A stretch of 64,000 nucleotides of DNA from an uncultured Paracoccaceae bacterium (GCA_947495295.1 CANLYJ010000001.1:1364001-1428000); one strand, 5' to 3'; positions 22,619 to 30,969 are shown, counted from the stretch's first letter. Numbers and translations are program-made. The notes: generated by a model from the sequence alone, not told the origin.

Positions 22619-23547
22619 GCGTAGCGTCCTGTCGTTGGGCGATCAAAGACCCGCCGCCCCAAAAGCGATGCGGTCAGGTCAACCATTAATGTTGCAGTCT
22701 TACCCCGGTCATCAAGGAACGGGTTCAGTTCGACCAGATCAAGCGAACTGACCAGCCCGCTATCTGACAGGATTTCCATCACAAGATGCCCCTCGCGTAC
22801 CGTGGCCCCACCGGGAACCGTGGTACCGACGGCAGGGGCGATGGCGGGATCAAGGAAATCAACGTCAAGCGAGACGTGCAGCATGCCGTTCACTGCGGCG
22901 ACACGGTTCAGGAACGTTTGCAAAGGTCCGCTGATCCCTTCTTCATCGATCCGGCGCATATCGACGAGCATGACATCGCCACCTTCCAGCACTTGCCGTT
23001 CCGCGCTGTCCACCGATCGCAGGCCGATCATGCAGATATTGGCCGGATCGACCTTTGCGGGCAGGGCGGGGTAGGCATCAAACCCATCGCGCCCGGTGAC
23101 GTAACCCACGGGCGTGCCATGCAGATTGCCGCTATCGGTAGTGTCGGGTGTGTGAATGTCGCTATGCGCATCCAGCCAAAGCGCAAAAAAGGGCCGCCCC
23201 ACAGACTGCGCATGTGCGGCCATGCCTGCCACGGTGCCAGCGGCAAGCGCGTGATCACCGCCAAGGAAAATTGGCATGCCGTCAGGTGCGGCTTTCTGTG
23301 CTGCCTCTGACAGGGTTTGGGTCCAGCCGACATTTTCGGCCAGCTTGTAAATTTGGCTGTTCCTGGCGGGCGGCACGTCGACCTTGGCTGGTGTCAGGTT
23401 GCCAATGTCAGTGACTGTATGGCCAAGTTCGGTAATCGCCTCACTCAGCCCAGCGGTGCGGTAGGCGTCAGGTCCCATCAGGCAGCCGCGTGTCCGCTTG
23501 CCACAGTCGACGGGGGCGCCGATTAAGATGCAGTGTTTTTGTGTCAT
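22615..23547 (-). CDS. Arginase
   Basis: 310-residue ureohydrolase that splits arginine into ornithine and urea, using two Mn ions. Metal-binding motifs are clear: [20 protein letters not shown] (DAHxD), and [13 protein letters not shown] (DxDxxDP). [12 protein letters not shown] follows the second motif as in arginases rather than agmatinases. The ATG at 23547 was chosen; an upstream frame start at 23613 adds 22 non-conserved residues. It leads the operon with ocd and is divergent from an Lrp-type regulator over an 87-base gap holding a dyad. Confidence 0.9.
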   Translation of the reverse strand: MTQKHCILIGAPVDCGKRTRGCLMGPDAYRTAGLSEAITELGHTVTDIGNLTPAKVDVPPARNSQIYKLAENVGWTQTLSEAAQKAAPDGMPIFLGGDHALAAGTVAGMAAHAQSVGRPFFALWLDAHSDIHTPDTTDSGNLHGTPVGYVTGRDGFDAYPALPAKVDPANICMIGLRSVDSAERQVLEGGDVMLVDMRRIDEEGISGPLQTFLNRVAAVNGMLHVSLDVDFLDPAIAPAVGTTVPGGATVREGHLVMEILSDSGLVSSLDLVELNPFLDDRGKTATLMVDLTASLLGRRVFDRPTTGRYA

Positions 23548-23591
23548 GCGGCGGAGTGTTGTCCAAAATAGGGGGTGGGGTAAGCGGGCAA

Positions 23592-23621
23592 TTTGTGCAA
23601 AATGGGGATACATTTTACAAA
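23592..23621 (+). promoter_or_regulatory. Operator-like dyad between arginase and its Lrp-type regulator
   Basis: TTTGTGCAAAATG (23592-23604) faces CATTTTACAAA (23611-23621) around a six-base centre. The arms pair apart from two extra bases in the left arm. It lies 14 bases before the regulator's ATG and 45 bases before arginase, a typical place for Lrp/AsnC binding. Confidence 0.55.
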
Positions 23622-23634
23622 ATGGGCAAGTTGA

Positions 23635-24054
23635 ATGGACGATTTGGATGGTCGCTTGATCGCCGCTTTGAAACAGAATGGCCGCGCATCTTTGTCAGAA
23701 TTGGCAGCGATGCTGGCTGTCACCCGCAGCACCGTGCGTGTCCGTCTCGACCGTCTGGTCGCAGCGGGTGAGATCGCCGGTTTCACCGTGCTGACCCGGT
23801 CGGATATCCGCCCTGACCCGGTGCGCGGGTTGATGATGCTGGAGGTCGCGGGCAGGGGGGCCGAACGGGCGATGAAACGGCTGACCGCAATTCCTGAGGT
23901 GCGCGCGGTGCATTCAACCAATGGCACCTGGGATCTGATCGCAGAGATCGGTGCGGCGACGCTGGAAAGCTTTGATCAGGTCCTATTCACCATTCGCCGG
24001 TTGGACGGCGTGACGCGGTCGGAAACCAGCCTGCTATTGTCGACGCGACGCTGA
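23635..24054 (+). CDS. Lrp/AsnC-family transcriptional regulator
   Basis: 139-residue regulator. The N-terminal winged helix-turn-helix is LDGRLIAALKQNGRASLSELAAML followed by TRSTVRVRLDRLVAAGEIAGF; the C-terminal RAM domain (about 60-135) contains GRGAERAMKRLTAIPEVRAVHSTNGTWDLIAEI. The ligand is probably arginine or ornithine because the divergent operon encodes arginase and ornithine cyclodeaminase; that is inference. The start ATG lacks a strong ribosome site. Its end overlaps the convergent dsbB by 21 bases. Confidence 0.9.
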   Translation: MDDLDGRLIAALKQNGRASLSELAAMLAVTRSTVRVRLDRLVAAGEIAGFTVLTRSDIRPDPVRGLMMLEVAGRGAERAMKRLTAIPEVRAVHSTNGTWDLIAEIGAATLESFDQVLFTIRRLDGVTRSETSLLLSTRR

Positions 24055-24498
24055 GACGGCCATGAACCAGCCGATCATCAGTGCGAAGGAAAACAGGGCG
24101 TTCCAACTTGGCATCGATAGGGTCAGAAACTCCCACGATACCTGATCGCACATGATCACACGCGGCCCTTCCACGGCTAGCAGGTCAGACCCGCTCAGCC
24201 CGTTTAGTGTGCTGCCGCCGGTACAGCTGGTTGGGCCTTCCCACCAGTCACGTTCGACCCCTGTGTGAAATACACCCAATCCGCCGGTGATGCCCGCCGC
24301 AATTGCCCCCAGCAGTGGCAGGACCCGGCCCTGAAACCGCAGGGCCAACAGCCCGATCAGGATAGCGGCCACATGTGGCCAACGTTGCCACAGACACATC
24401 GCACAAGGCGGGTAGCCAAGCGCCTGAAACAGATAGGCCCCGCCCAGCAAAGCCGCCGATCCTCCGGCAGACAGCAAGATGAGTAATTGTCGTGTCAT
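24034..24498 (-). CDS. dsbB: Disulfide bond formation protein B
   Basis: 154-residue four-span membrane protein that reoxidises DsbA and passes electrons to quinone. The first active pair is Cys32/Cys35 in GYPPCAMCLWQRWPH; the second pair is the Cys of GPTSCTGG and of VIMCDQVSWEF in the second periplasmic loop. The ATG at 24498 overlaps the stop of the YqaA gene (ATGA). A much longer open frame reaching 25371 runs antisense to, or out of frame with, real genes and is not a fusion. Confidence 0.93.
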   Translation of the reverse strand: MTRQLLILLSAGGSAALLGGAYLFQALGYPPCAMCLWQRWPHVAAILIGLLALRFQGRVLPLLGAIAAGITGGLGVFHTGVERDWWEGPTSCTGGSTLNGLSGSDLLAVEGPRVIMCDQVSWEFLTLSMPSWNALFSFALMIGWFMAVSASRRQ

Positions 24499-25073
24499 AG
24501 CAAACCTATCAGGGCAAAGCCGCCAATCAGCAGCACACAGAACAGGACGAACATCAGCCCCAATCGTTTTTCGATGAAGTCCCGGATCGGTTCGCCGAAT
24601 TTCCACAAGAGCGCCGCAACAAGGAAGAATCGCAAAGCGCGGGCAAAGATTGAAGACACGATAAAGACGGGCAATGACAACCCGGTGACACCTGAAGCGA
24701 TGGTGATGACCTTGAAGGGCAGGAAGGTGACGCCGGCCACCACAACCGCCCAGGCCCCGTATTCGTTGAAAACGGCGGACATTTCCGCAAAGCTTGCGTC
24801 CTTGCCATAGAATTCGAGTATCGGCATGCCGATACTCTCCATCAGCGCGTAGCCGATGTAGTAACCAAAGAGTCCGCCCGCGACCGATGCCACGGTGGCG
24901 ACAGCTGCAATCAGGAACGCGCGCGACGGGCGGGCGATGATCATCGGGATCATCAGCACATCTGGTGGGATCGGAAAGAAGGACGATTCGACAAAGGACA
25001 CAATCGCCAATGCCCAAAGCGCATGCGGCGATTGCGCCAGGGATATCGTCCAGTCGTAAAGGCGGCGCAGCAT
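24495..25073 (-). CDS. YqaA/DedA-like membrane protein
   Basis: 192-residue polytopic inner-membrane protein of the YqaA branch of the DedA/SNARE-associated superfamily. Typical features: an N-terminal amphipathic start MLRRLYDWTISLAQ, FVESSFFPIPPDVLMIPMI with the ESSFFPIPPD signature, YYIGYALMESIG, and TFLPFKVITIASGV. DedA proteins take part in membrane lipid handling and proton-driven transport; YqaA itself is uncharacterised. Coupled to dsbB. Confidence 0.87.
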   Translation of the reverse strand: MLRRLYDWTISLAQSPHALWALAIVSFVESSFFPIPPDVLMIPMIIARPSRAFLIAAVATVASVAGGLFGYYIGYALMESIGMPILEFYGKDASFAEMSAVFNEYGAWAVVVAGVTFLPFKVITIASGVTGLSLPVFIVSSIFARALRFFLVAALLWKFGEPIRDFIEKRLGLMFVLFCVLLIGGFALIGLL

Positions 25074-25185
25074 GTTCTGCCCTTTCGTGATCTTCGCGCG
25101 CGTTAGGCCATGGCTGGACAAAGGCGTCAAGCTTGTGTGCCCCATCAATCTGCCTAAGATGGTAATAAATCTGGGAGAATAGGTC

Positions 25186-26040
25186 ATGAAGTGGCAGGGA
25201 CGACGCGGCAGCAGCAATATCGAAGATCGGCGTAGACGCGGCGGTGGCCGTCGTGCCGGGGGCATTGGCGGCATTGCGGGTGTGTTGATCCTGTTGGCGG
25301 GCCTCTATTTCGGGGTGGATGTCAGTCAATTTGTTGATCTTGGCGGTAGTGGTGGCAGCCAAAGCGTGCAATCTGGCGAAATCACACCTGCGGACGAACG
25401 CGCGGCAGAGTTTGTTTCAGTCACACTTGCCGATACAGAAGAAGTCTGGGCCACGATCTTTCGCGAACAGCTTGACCGGACCTATGAGGCCCCGACACTT
25501 GTGCTGTTCAAAGGGCAGACCCGGTCGGCTTGCGGTGGTGCCTCTGCCGCGACTGGCCCATTTTATTGCCCGCCTGAACGCAAGGCATTTTTGGATACTG
25601 AATTCTTTACCACGCTGGAACAACGTCTGGGGGCGGGGGGCGATTTTGCGGCCGCCTATGTCGTGGCGCATGAAATTGCCCATCACGTCCAGAATGAGCT
25701 GGGTATTCTGGGTCAGGTCAATCAATTGCGCGCGCAGATGAATGAAGCTGATTCGAATGAAATGTCGGTGCGGATCGAATTGCAGGCAGACTGTTTCTCA
25801 GGGGTCTGGGCCCGGGCCGCGCAGGAACGATTTGACAGTCTTGAACGCGGCGATATCGCCGAGGCGATGAATGCCGCAGCCCAGATCGGTGATGATACGT
25901 TGCAGCGCAATGCGGGCCAGCGGGTCCGCCCGCACACCTTTACCCATGGCACAAGCGAACAGCGGCAACGCTGGTTTGCGCGGGGATTGGAAAGCGGTGA
26001 TCTTTCGCAATGTGATACGTTTTCCACCAACCGGCTGTAA
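25186..26040 (+). CDS. Membrane-anchored zinc metallopeptidase (YpfJ-like)
   Basis: 284 residues: a short basic, Gly-rich cytoplasmic start (RRRRGGGRRAGG), one membrane span (about 27-42), then a periplasmic domain. VVAHEIAHHVQ carries the HExxH zinc motif, and ELQADCFSGVWA supplies the third ligand Glu. Conserved TRSACGGASAATGPFYCPPER lies before the catalytic helix, and WFARGLESGDLSQCDTF near the end; the four Cys may form disulfides. The family is a neutral zinc metallopeptidase of unknown substrate. It is divergent from the yqaA-dsbB operon. Confidence 0.88.
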   Translation: MKWQGRRGSSNIEDRRRRGGGRRAGGIGGIAGVLILLAGLYFGVDVSQFVDLGGSGGSQSVQSGEITPADERAAEFVSVTLADTEEVWATIFREQLDRTYEAPTLVLFKGQTRSACGGASAATGPFYCPPERKAFLDTEFFTTLEQRLGAGGDFAAAYVVAHEIAHHVQNELGILGQVNQLRAQMNEADSNEMSVRIELQADCFSGVWARAAQERFDSLERGDIAEAMNAAAQIGDDTLQRNAGQRVRPHTFTHGTSEQRQRWFARGLESGDLSQCDTFSTNRL

Positions 26041-26105
26041 CGGCGCGAAAAAGTCGAAAACGGCGATTGACGCGCGTTCCCGGCCCGATTAGGCAATGCG
26101 CATTG

Positions 26106-26191
26106 GCCGATGTGGCGGAATGGTAGACGCAGGGGATTCAAAATCCCCCGATGGCAACATCGTGAGAGTTCGAGTCTCTCCATCGGCACCA
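26106..26191 (+). tRNA. tRNA-Leu (anticodon CAA)
   Basis: Acceptor arms GCCGATG (26106-26112) and CATCGGC (26181-26187) pair fully, the discriminator is A (26188), and CCA is encoded (26189-26191). The anticodon stem GGGGA/TCCCC frames loop TTCAAAA with anticodon CAA at 26139-26141. The T arm contains GTTCGAGTC, and a long variable arm (CGATGGCAACATCG) marks a type II tRNA, as expected for leucine. No integrase gene or duplicated tRNA end is visible nearby. Confidence 0.95.
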
Positions 26192-26278
26192 ATACGCGTT
26201 AGAAAAGTGCATTGTTTACCCAACTATATTTAGGTGAGATTCCGGGCGTTCAACGCTTGGTTTTCGAAGGCTTAACAG

Positions 26279-26293
26279 TTAACATATTGTTAA
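26279..26293 (+). promoter_or_regulatory. Consensus CtrA box TTAA-N7-TTAA
   Basis: TTAACATATTGTTAA matches the CtrA consensus exactly, with a further TTAA half three bases upstream. It lies 149 bases before the Hint-domain gene in the otherwise gene-free 250 bases after tRNA-Leu. A small hairpin (AAAGCAG/CTGCTTT, 26337-26355) lies between the box and the gene. Confidence 0.55.
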
Positions 26294-26441
26294 TATAGTT
26301 TTGGTTGAGTTGTTTTACGTGACAACGATACACGCAAAAGCAGCTTTACTGCTTTGAAGTTAGAGAGTGGTTTTGCACCGATTTTGGCGGTGCGCCGATC
26401 CGGCAGATTGCTGCGGTTGGTTTGGTTTAAGGTGATAGGCG

Positions 26442-27101
26442 TTGAATATGACGATTAAGAAAACAGATTTCGCGGTTTGCCCGCATGACACAGGATCCGA
26501 ATTTTCCCGGATTGTCCCGTGCTTCACTCCTGGTACGCGTATTGCCACGCCCAAAGGTGAACGGTTGGTCGAAACCTTGACCGTTGGCGACCGCGTGTTG
26601 ACCCGTGATCACGGCATTCAAAGCATTGTCTGGGCGGGCCATCGTAGCTTGCCCGCCGATGAGTTGAAGACCGCGCCGCAGCTGCGCCCGATCCTGATCC
26701 GGGCCGGAAGCCTTGGCAATGATCTGCCGGAACGTGACATGCTGGTGTCCCCACAGCACCGTATGCTTGTTGTGTCTGAACTGGCCCGCCAGCATTTTGG
26801 TGAGGTTGAAGTGCTGGTTGCGGCCAAGGACATGACAAAGCTGCCCGGTGTTGACGCGGTGAATGTGCCTGGCACCACCTATCTGCATTTCATGTTTGAA
26901 AAACATCAGGTTGTGCTGGCCGACGGCACATGGACCGAAAGCTTTCAACCCAATGATTACGCGCTCAAAGGCGTGGTGCCAGCACAGCGCGAAGAGCTGT
27001 TTCAGATTTGTCCATCTCTTGCCACGCAAGAAGGGGTGAAGCGGTTCGGGGCGGCCCGCAAGGCGTTGCGCCGTGTGGAATCGATGCTGCTGTTCAAGTA
27101 G
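26442..27101 (+). CDS. Hint-domain (Hedgehog/intein-type) protein
   Basis: 219 residues made almost entirely of one Hint module of the bacterial Hint_2 type. The self-processing start VPCFTPGTRIATPKGERLVE has Cys27 at the cleavage position, followed by LTVGDRVLTRDHGIQSIVWAGHR and MLVSPQHRMLV, where the His is expected to help in the N-S acyl shift. No secretion signal or N-terminal effector domain precedes it. The start is TTG at 26442 with AAGGTG seven bases upstream; ATG at 26448 is the alternative. Roseobacters carry many such proteins of unknown role. A CtrA box upstream suggests cell-cycle or motility-linked control. Confidence 0.85.
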   Translation: MNMTIKKTDFAVCPHDTGSEFSRIVPCFTPGTRIATPKGERLVETLTVGDRVLTRDHGIQSIVWAGHRSLPADELKTAPQLRPILIRAGSLGNDLPERDMLVSPQHRMLVVSELARQHFGEVEVLVAAKDMTKLPGVDAVNVPGTTYLHFMFEKHQVVLADGTWTESFQPNDYALKGVVPAQREELFQICPSLATQEGVKRFGAARKALRRVESMLLFK

Positions 27102-27687
27102 GGGGCTTGCGCAGCCACTTTGCCCAGTCTTCGGGCGTGTCCAGATCATAGCGTGCCCGATCGTCGCTAAAGCGTGTCAAATGGGTTTGTGATGCATGCG
27201 GTTTGACAAGGGTTTCGCCACCGCCATCACCAGATAAGTCTTTGAAAGCAGGTCGTAAACTGCCGTCAAAGATGATCGGATGCCCGGGCTTACCGCCCTG
27301 CGTGGCCCCACGCCAGATCAGGTGGTCCGGGTTGGCGTTACGGGCGGCAAAGACTGCTTGCATATCATCGGTATCAATTGCGACAAGATCGCCCAGCAGC
27401 ATCATGAAAGCATCATGACCCGGCAGTTGTGCCACGGCGCCACGCATCGTGCCGGACATGCCTTCCGCTGCTTCAGGAACCACCAAGGTCGTGACGTCAA
27501 GGTCGCTGATTGCGTCCTCTCTTGGGTGGTTCGGGCCGGGCAGGGCGACAAAGACCGGGTGCCCCGTCGCGATGGCGCGCCACACCTGTCTGCGCAGCAA
27601 GGGCTGGCCGCCCACGTCTTCCAATAGCTTGTCCTTGCCGCGCATTCGGGTGGAGCCGCCAGCGGCAAGGATCAGGATCGGGATCAT
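27094..27687 (-). CDS. MocA-like nucleotidyltransferase
   Basis: 197-residue nucleotidyltransferase of the MobA/MocA type. The NTP-binding loop is ILAAGGSTRMRGKDKLLEDVGG at the N-terminus; MMLLGDLVAIDTDDM holds the metal-binding Asp; GKPGHPIIFD is the typical MocA PxHPV-like stretch. MocA transfers CMP to molybdopterin, and relatives also act on other cofactors. It overlaps the upstream flavoprotein by ATGA; MocA genes usually sit with molybdenum hydroxylases instead. It ends inside the 3' end of the convergent Hint gene. Confidence 0.8.
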   Translation of the reverse strand: MIPILILAAGGSTRMRGKDKLLEDVGGQPLLRRQVWRAIATGHPVFVALPGPNHPREDAISDLDVTTLVVPEAAEGMSGTMRGAVAQLPGHDAFMMLLGDLVAIDTDDMQAVFAARNANPDHLIWRGATQGGKPGHPIIFDGSLRPAFKDLSGDGGGETLVKPHASQTHLTRFSDDRARYDLDTPEDWAKWLRKPPT

Positions 27688-30092
27688 CCGCGCAGCACTG
27701 CGCCATCGGGGTCGAAAAGCGGCGTTGTAATCCGCTTGGCTGGACGGCGCTGACCCATTATTTCAATCTCGACCGTTAGATCATCGCTTGCTGCGGCCCG
27801 TGGGATCAGCGCCATTGCGATAGACTTGCTTGTGTGGTGCGAATAGCCGCCCGAGGTGCAGAACCCTTGCACCTTATCGTCAATGAAAACAGGTTCATAG
27901 GCCACAACGTCGGCATCATCGGCGTCAACCTCAAACGTGACCAGCGTGCGGGCCGGGGGATTGGCCCGCTCTGCCTCTGCCGCGGCCCGCCCGATGAAAT
28001 CGGTGTTTTTCTTGAAGCTGATGAACCGGTCCATCCCGGTTTCGGCAGCTGTGTAGTCGGGCGAGAATTCCGACAGCCACGAGCCAAAGAACCGGTCAAG
28101 CCGCAGTGACATCATCGCCCGCATGCCAAATGGTGTGATGTCGAGCGGCTGCCCCGCCTGCCACAGCGTCCACCAGAGTTGCCGTTGATCCATTGGGTCG
28201 CAGTAAATCTCGTACCCCAAATCGCCTGTGTAGCTGACCCGTTGCACGATGCAGGCGACCTGACCGATGGTCATTTGCCGTACATCCAGGAAGTTGATCC
28301 CATCCACATCATCGCGCGTACAGGCACGCAGCAGGTCGCGGGAGTTTGGCCCGGCGATCTGGAAACCAGTGCGCTGGTCAGAGATGTTTGCAACCGCGCA
28401 ATCGGGGCCGGGATTTTGCAGGAACCAGCGGTGATGCACCTCTTGCGCGCCGTAGCTGGCGGTCAGTTGGAAATTGGTTTCGGACAGGCAAGAGATCGTG
28501 AAATCCCCCATCAACCGCCCCTTTGGCGACAGCATTGGTGTCAGCGACATCCGCCCCTGTTGCGGGATGCGCCCAGCCATGATCCGGTCGAGACATGCCC
28601 GCGCGCCACTGCCCGTGACGCTGAATTTGCCGAAATTCTGCACCTCGTTAATGCCGACGCTGCTGCGTACCGCCTTGACCTCGCGGGCTGTCGCGTTCCA
28701 AGCATCGGAGCGGCGGAAGGTTGGGGTTTCATAAGCAGGATCAGTATCTTGCGCGAAGTAGTTCACCACTTCGAGTCCGAATTGATGCCCCCAAACCGCC
28801 CCCAGATCGCTGAAGATATCATACATCGGCGTGGTTCGGTGCGGTCGTGCGGCGGGCAGTTCTTCGTTCGGGTAGCTGACGGAAAACCGGTTCTGATAGT
28901 TTTCGATCACCTTGGGCCGTGTGTAGCCCGACGTGATCCATTTGCCGTAACGGGCGACGTCGAGTGCTGTTACGTCGCGTTCGCATTCCCCTTCGATCAT
29001 CCATTGCGCCAGCATCAGGCCAACGCCACCGCCTTGGCTGAACCCGGCCATCACACCGCAGGCCGACCAGTAGTTCTGCACGCCCGGCACCGGTCCGACC
29101 AGCGGGTTGCCATCGGGGGCAAAGGTGAAGGGGCCGTGGATCACGGATTTGACGCCTGCGGTGGCAAGGACGGGGAAGCGGTTATAGGCAAACTCGATAG
29201 ACGCTTCGACCTTGTCCAGATCATCTGGCAGTAGCTCATGCCCGAAATCCCATGGCGTGCCGTCCACGGCCCAAGGTTTACAGGGCTTTTCGTAGAAACC
29301 GATGCATAATCCGCGCCCTTCCTGCCGCAGATAGCTTTCGCCGGCGGGGTCCATCACATGCGGGTGTTCGCTGTCGCGTTCATAGATTTCGGCGATATCA
29401 TCGGTAACGATATACTGGTGTTCCATTGGGTGCAGCGGGGTGTAGATGCCCGCCATCGCGCCGACCTCGCGCGCCCAAAGCCCGCCTGCATTTACGATAT
29501 GTTCTGCGTGGATTGTGCCCTTTTCGGTCACCACATCCCATGTCCCATCGGGGCGTTGATTTGTTTCAATCACTTTGCAATGAGTTTCGATTGTGGCCCC
29601 GCCCATGCGCGCCGCCTTGGCGTAGGCATGGGTGGTCCCGGAGGGGTCAAGGTGGCCGTCCAGCGGATCGTAAAGCGCGCCGATGATCCCGTCGAGATTG
29701 GTGATCGGGGCGATCTTGGCGATTTCCGCTGGCCCGACGATATCGGTCTCTAACCCCATATAACGGTGCTTGGCCCGTTCGGCGACCAGCATGTCAAAAC
29801 GGTCCTGGTTGTCTGCCAGGGTCACGCCACCAACGTGGTGCAGCCCGCAGGACATGCCGGTAATTTCCTCTAACTCCTTGTACAGCTTGATCGTATAGCC
29901 TTGAAGAGCGGCCATATTCGTGTCGCCGTTCAGCGTATGAAACCCGCCTGCCGCGTGCCAGGTGGAGCCTGATGTCAGCTCTGACCGTTCGATCAGCATC
30001 ACGTCGGACCAGCCCAGTTTCGTCAGGTGATACAACACCGAACAGCCGACGACGCCGCCGCCAATGACCGCAACGCGTGTGGTATTTTTCAT
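27684..30092 (-). CDS. Dimethylglycine/sarcosine dehydrogenase-like flavoprotein with GcvT domain
   Basis: 802 residues: an N-terminal FAD amine oxidase domain (VAVIGGGVVGCSVLYHL, residues 8-24) with the SGSTWHAAGG motif, whose His46 corresponds to the covalent flavin attachment site of mammalian dimethylglycine dehydrogenase, then a GcvT-like folate domain (about 430-800; TGSGARACLDRIMAG, GYEIYCDP, GMRAMMSLRLDRFFGSWLSEFSPDYTAAETG). Enzymes of this build remove methyl groups from N-methylated amines and load them on tetrahydrofolate. The exact substrate (dimethylglycine, sarcosine, betaine product or other) is open. A perfect 23-base palindrome lies 40 bases upstream. Confidence 0.88.
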   Translation of the reverse strand: MKNTTRVAVIGGGVVGCSVLYHLTKLGWSDVMLIERSELTSGSTWHAAGGFHTLNGDTNMAALQGYTIKLYKELEEITGMSCGLHHVGGVTLADNQDRFDMLVAERAKHRYMGLETDIVGPAEIAKIAPITNLDGIIGALYDPLDGHLDPSGTTHAYAKAARMGGATIETHCKVIETNQRPDGTWDVVTEKGTIHAEHIVNAGGLWAREVGAMAGIYTPLHPMEHQYIVTDDIAEIYERDSEHPHVMDPAGESYLRQEGRGLCIGFYEKPCKPWAVDGTPWDFGHELLPDDLDKVEASIEFAYNRFPVLATAGVKSVIHGPFTFAPDGNPLVGPVPGVQNYWSACGVMAGFSQGGGVGLMLAQWMIEGECERDVTALDVARYGKWITSGYTRPKVIENYQNRFSVSYPNEELPAARPHRTTPMYDIFSDLGAVWGHQFGLEVVNYFAQDTDPAYETPTFRRSDAWNATAREVKAVRSSVGINEVQNFGKFSVTGSGARACLDRIMAGRIPQQGRMSLTPMLSPKGRLMGDFTISCLSETNFQLTASYGAQEVHHRWFLQNPGPDCAVANISDQRTGFQIAGPNSRDLLRACTRDDVDGINFLDVRQMTIGQVACIVQRVSYTGDLGYEIYCDPMDQRQLWWTLWQAGQPLDITPFGMRAMMSLRLDRFFGSWLSEFSPDYTAAETGMDRFISFKKNTDFIGRAAAEAERANPPARTLVTFEVDADDADVVAYEPVFIDDKVQGFCTSGGYSHHTSKSIAMALIPRAAASDDLTVEIEIMGQRRPAKRITTPLFDPDGAVLRG

Positions 30093-30131
30093 TGAAGCCT
30101 CCGACCTTGCTATGGGTTTAGCATGGCGGCG

Positions 30132-30154
30132 GGTGACAGGGCTGCCCTGTCACC
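30132..30154 (-). promoter_or_regulatory. Perfect 23-base palindrome upstream of the flavoprotein gene
   Basis: Arms GGTGACAGGGC and GCCCTGTCACC meet around a single T. It lies 40 bases before the flavoprotein start and 28 bases after the SYLF gene stop. There is no T-run on the minus strand and the centre is too tight for a relaxed loop, so an operator fits better than a terminator. Confidence 0.55.
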
Positions 30155-30181
30155 TAGCGACAAATCATGTCGCAAACGCGC

Positions 30182-30739
30182 TTAGGGGATGATGCGCGTG
30201 TATTTGATGCCTTCGAGGCTGGCGCCGATGCGCAGGCCGGTTTGGGCGAAGTTGACGGCGATCACCGGGGCCAGTGATGTTGTGGTTTCGGCGCGCAGGC
30301 TGTCGCCCTGATCGCTGACCGCGTATTCCAGATCGGCGCCTGCTGCCCAGCCGGGGCCGCGACGGAATTCCAAAAGCGCTTCTTCGGTCATGAAAAACAG
30401 GACAGAGCTGAATTGCTGTGCGCCGATTTGCAGACCCGCGCTACCGGATGTGGCTGAATAGTAGTCGACCGTTGATTGACCAATCCGTAACGCGCCGCGC
30501 CCGAAGCCGCCGCCAATGCCAAGCCCGGCCTCTGTGAAGAGTGGCATGACCAGCATACCTGCGGCCCGTTCGCTCAGGCCACGGGTGCCCGGATAGGTAT
30601 TATACATAAAATTCAACGTGCTATCGACGCGCGCGTCGATAGTGGCCGCACCTGCGCCGCCGATCCCGTTGCCGCATGCCGCCAGTGTTGTGGATGCCAA
30701 CGCGCCGAGCGCGAAGCTGCGCCTTGAAAAACTGCTCAT
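30182..30739 (-). CDS. SYLF-domain (YSC84-like) lipoprotein
   Basis: 185 residues. The N-terminus SRRSFALGALASTTLAAC joins a twin-arginine-like start to a lipobox with Cys22, so a membrane-anchored periplasmic lipoprotein is likely. The rest is a SYLF domain: NTYPGTRGLSERAAGMLVMP, GIGGGFGRGALR, YYSATSGSAGLQIGAQQFSSVLFFMTEEAL, typical of YSC84-related proteins that bind lipids. Bacterial members are often stress-induced. It precedes the flavoprotein gene on the same strand by 89 bases but is probably separate. Confidence 0.85.
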   Translation of the reverse strand: MSSFSRRSFALGALASTTLAACGNGIGGAGAATIDARVDSTLNFMYNTYPGTRGLSERAAGMLVMPLFTEAGLGIGGGFGRGALRIGQSTVDYYSATSGSAGLQIGAQQFSSVLFFMTEEALLEFRRGPGWAAGADLEYAVSDQGDSLRAETTTSLAPVIAVNFAQTGLRIGASLEGIKYTRIIP

Positions 30740-30931
30740 GTTCTTTTCCGCCTTATCTGCCTGTTTGGGGGCGTTTACCGCCTTTTATGGACCAAACTAT
30801 AGGCAAAACCGCCCGGGGTGTCACGCGGAAGGTTGCGCGGTGCGGGGTGTTGCGCGACCCCCACCGCGCGGTCGCAACGTGCGGTGGGCGCGAATCAAAG
30901 GTTAAGCCCTGTTTTTTCTGGCCAAAGGGCT

Positions 30932-30969
30932 GTCGGCAAAGCGTCGGCCAGACGTCGGCAAAGCGTCGG
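30932..30969. repeat. Fourfold GTCGG array, 11-base pitch (array C)
   Basis: GTCGG cores begin at 30932, 30943, 30954 and 30965, exactly 11 bases apart. Repeats 1 and 3 are identical over 11 bases (GTCGGCAAAGC). It lies in the 295-base gap 30740-31034, 193 bases upstream of the SYLF gene and 66 bases past the dioxygenase stop. The same gap holds a GC-rich imperfect hairpin around 30832-30878 without a T-run. Confidence 0.75.

Noticed and set aside
24034..25371. 445-codon frame that could be read as a fusion protein
   Set aside because: Only its last 154 codons are protein-like (dsbB). The rest lies out of frame over the yqaA gene and the 5' end of the peptidase gene.
26106..26191. tRNA-Leu as an integration site of a genomic island
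   Set aside because: No integrase is nearby and I find no duplicated tRNA 3' end downstream; the following genes look native.
28179..29234. 351-codon plus-strand frame opposite the flavoprotein
   Set aside because: It is the antisense shadow of a GC-rich gene whose two domains are clear on the other strand.
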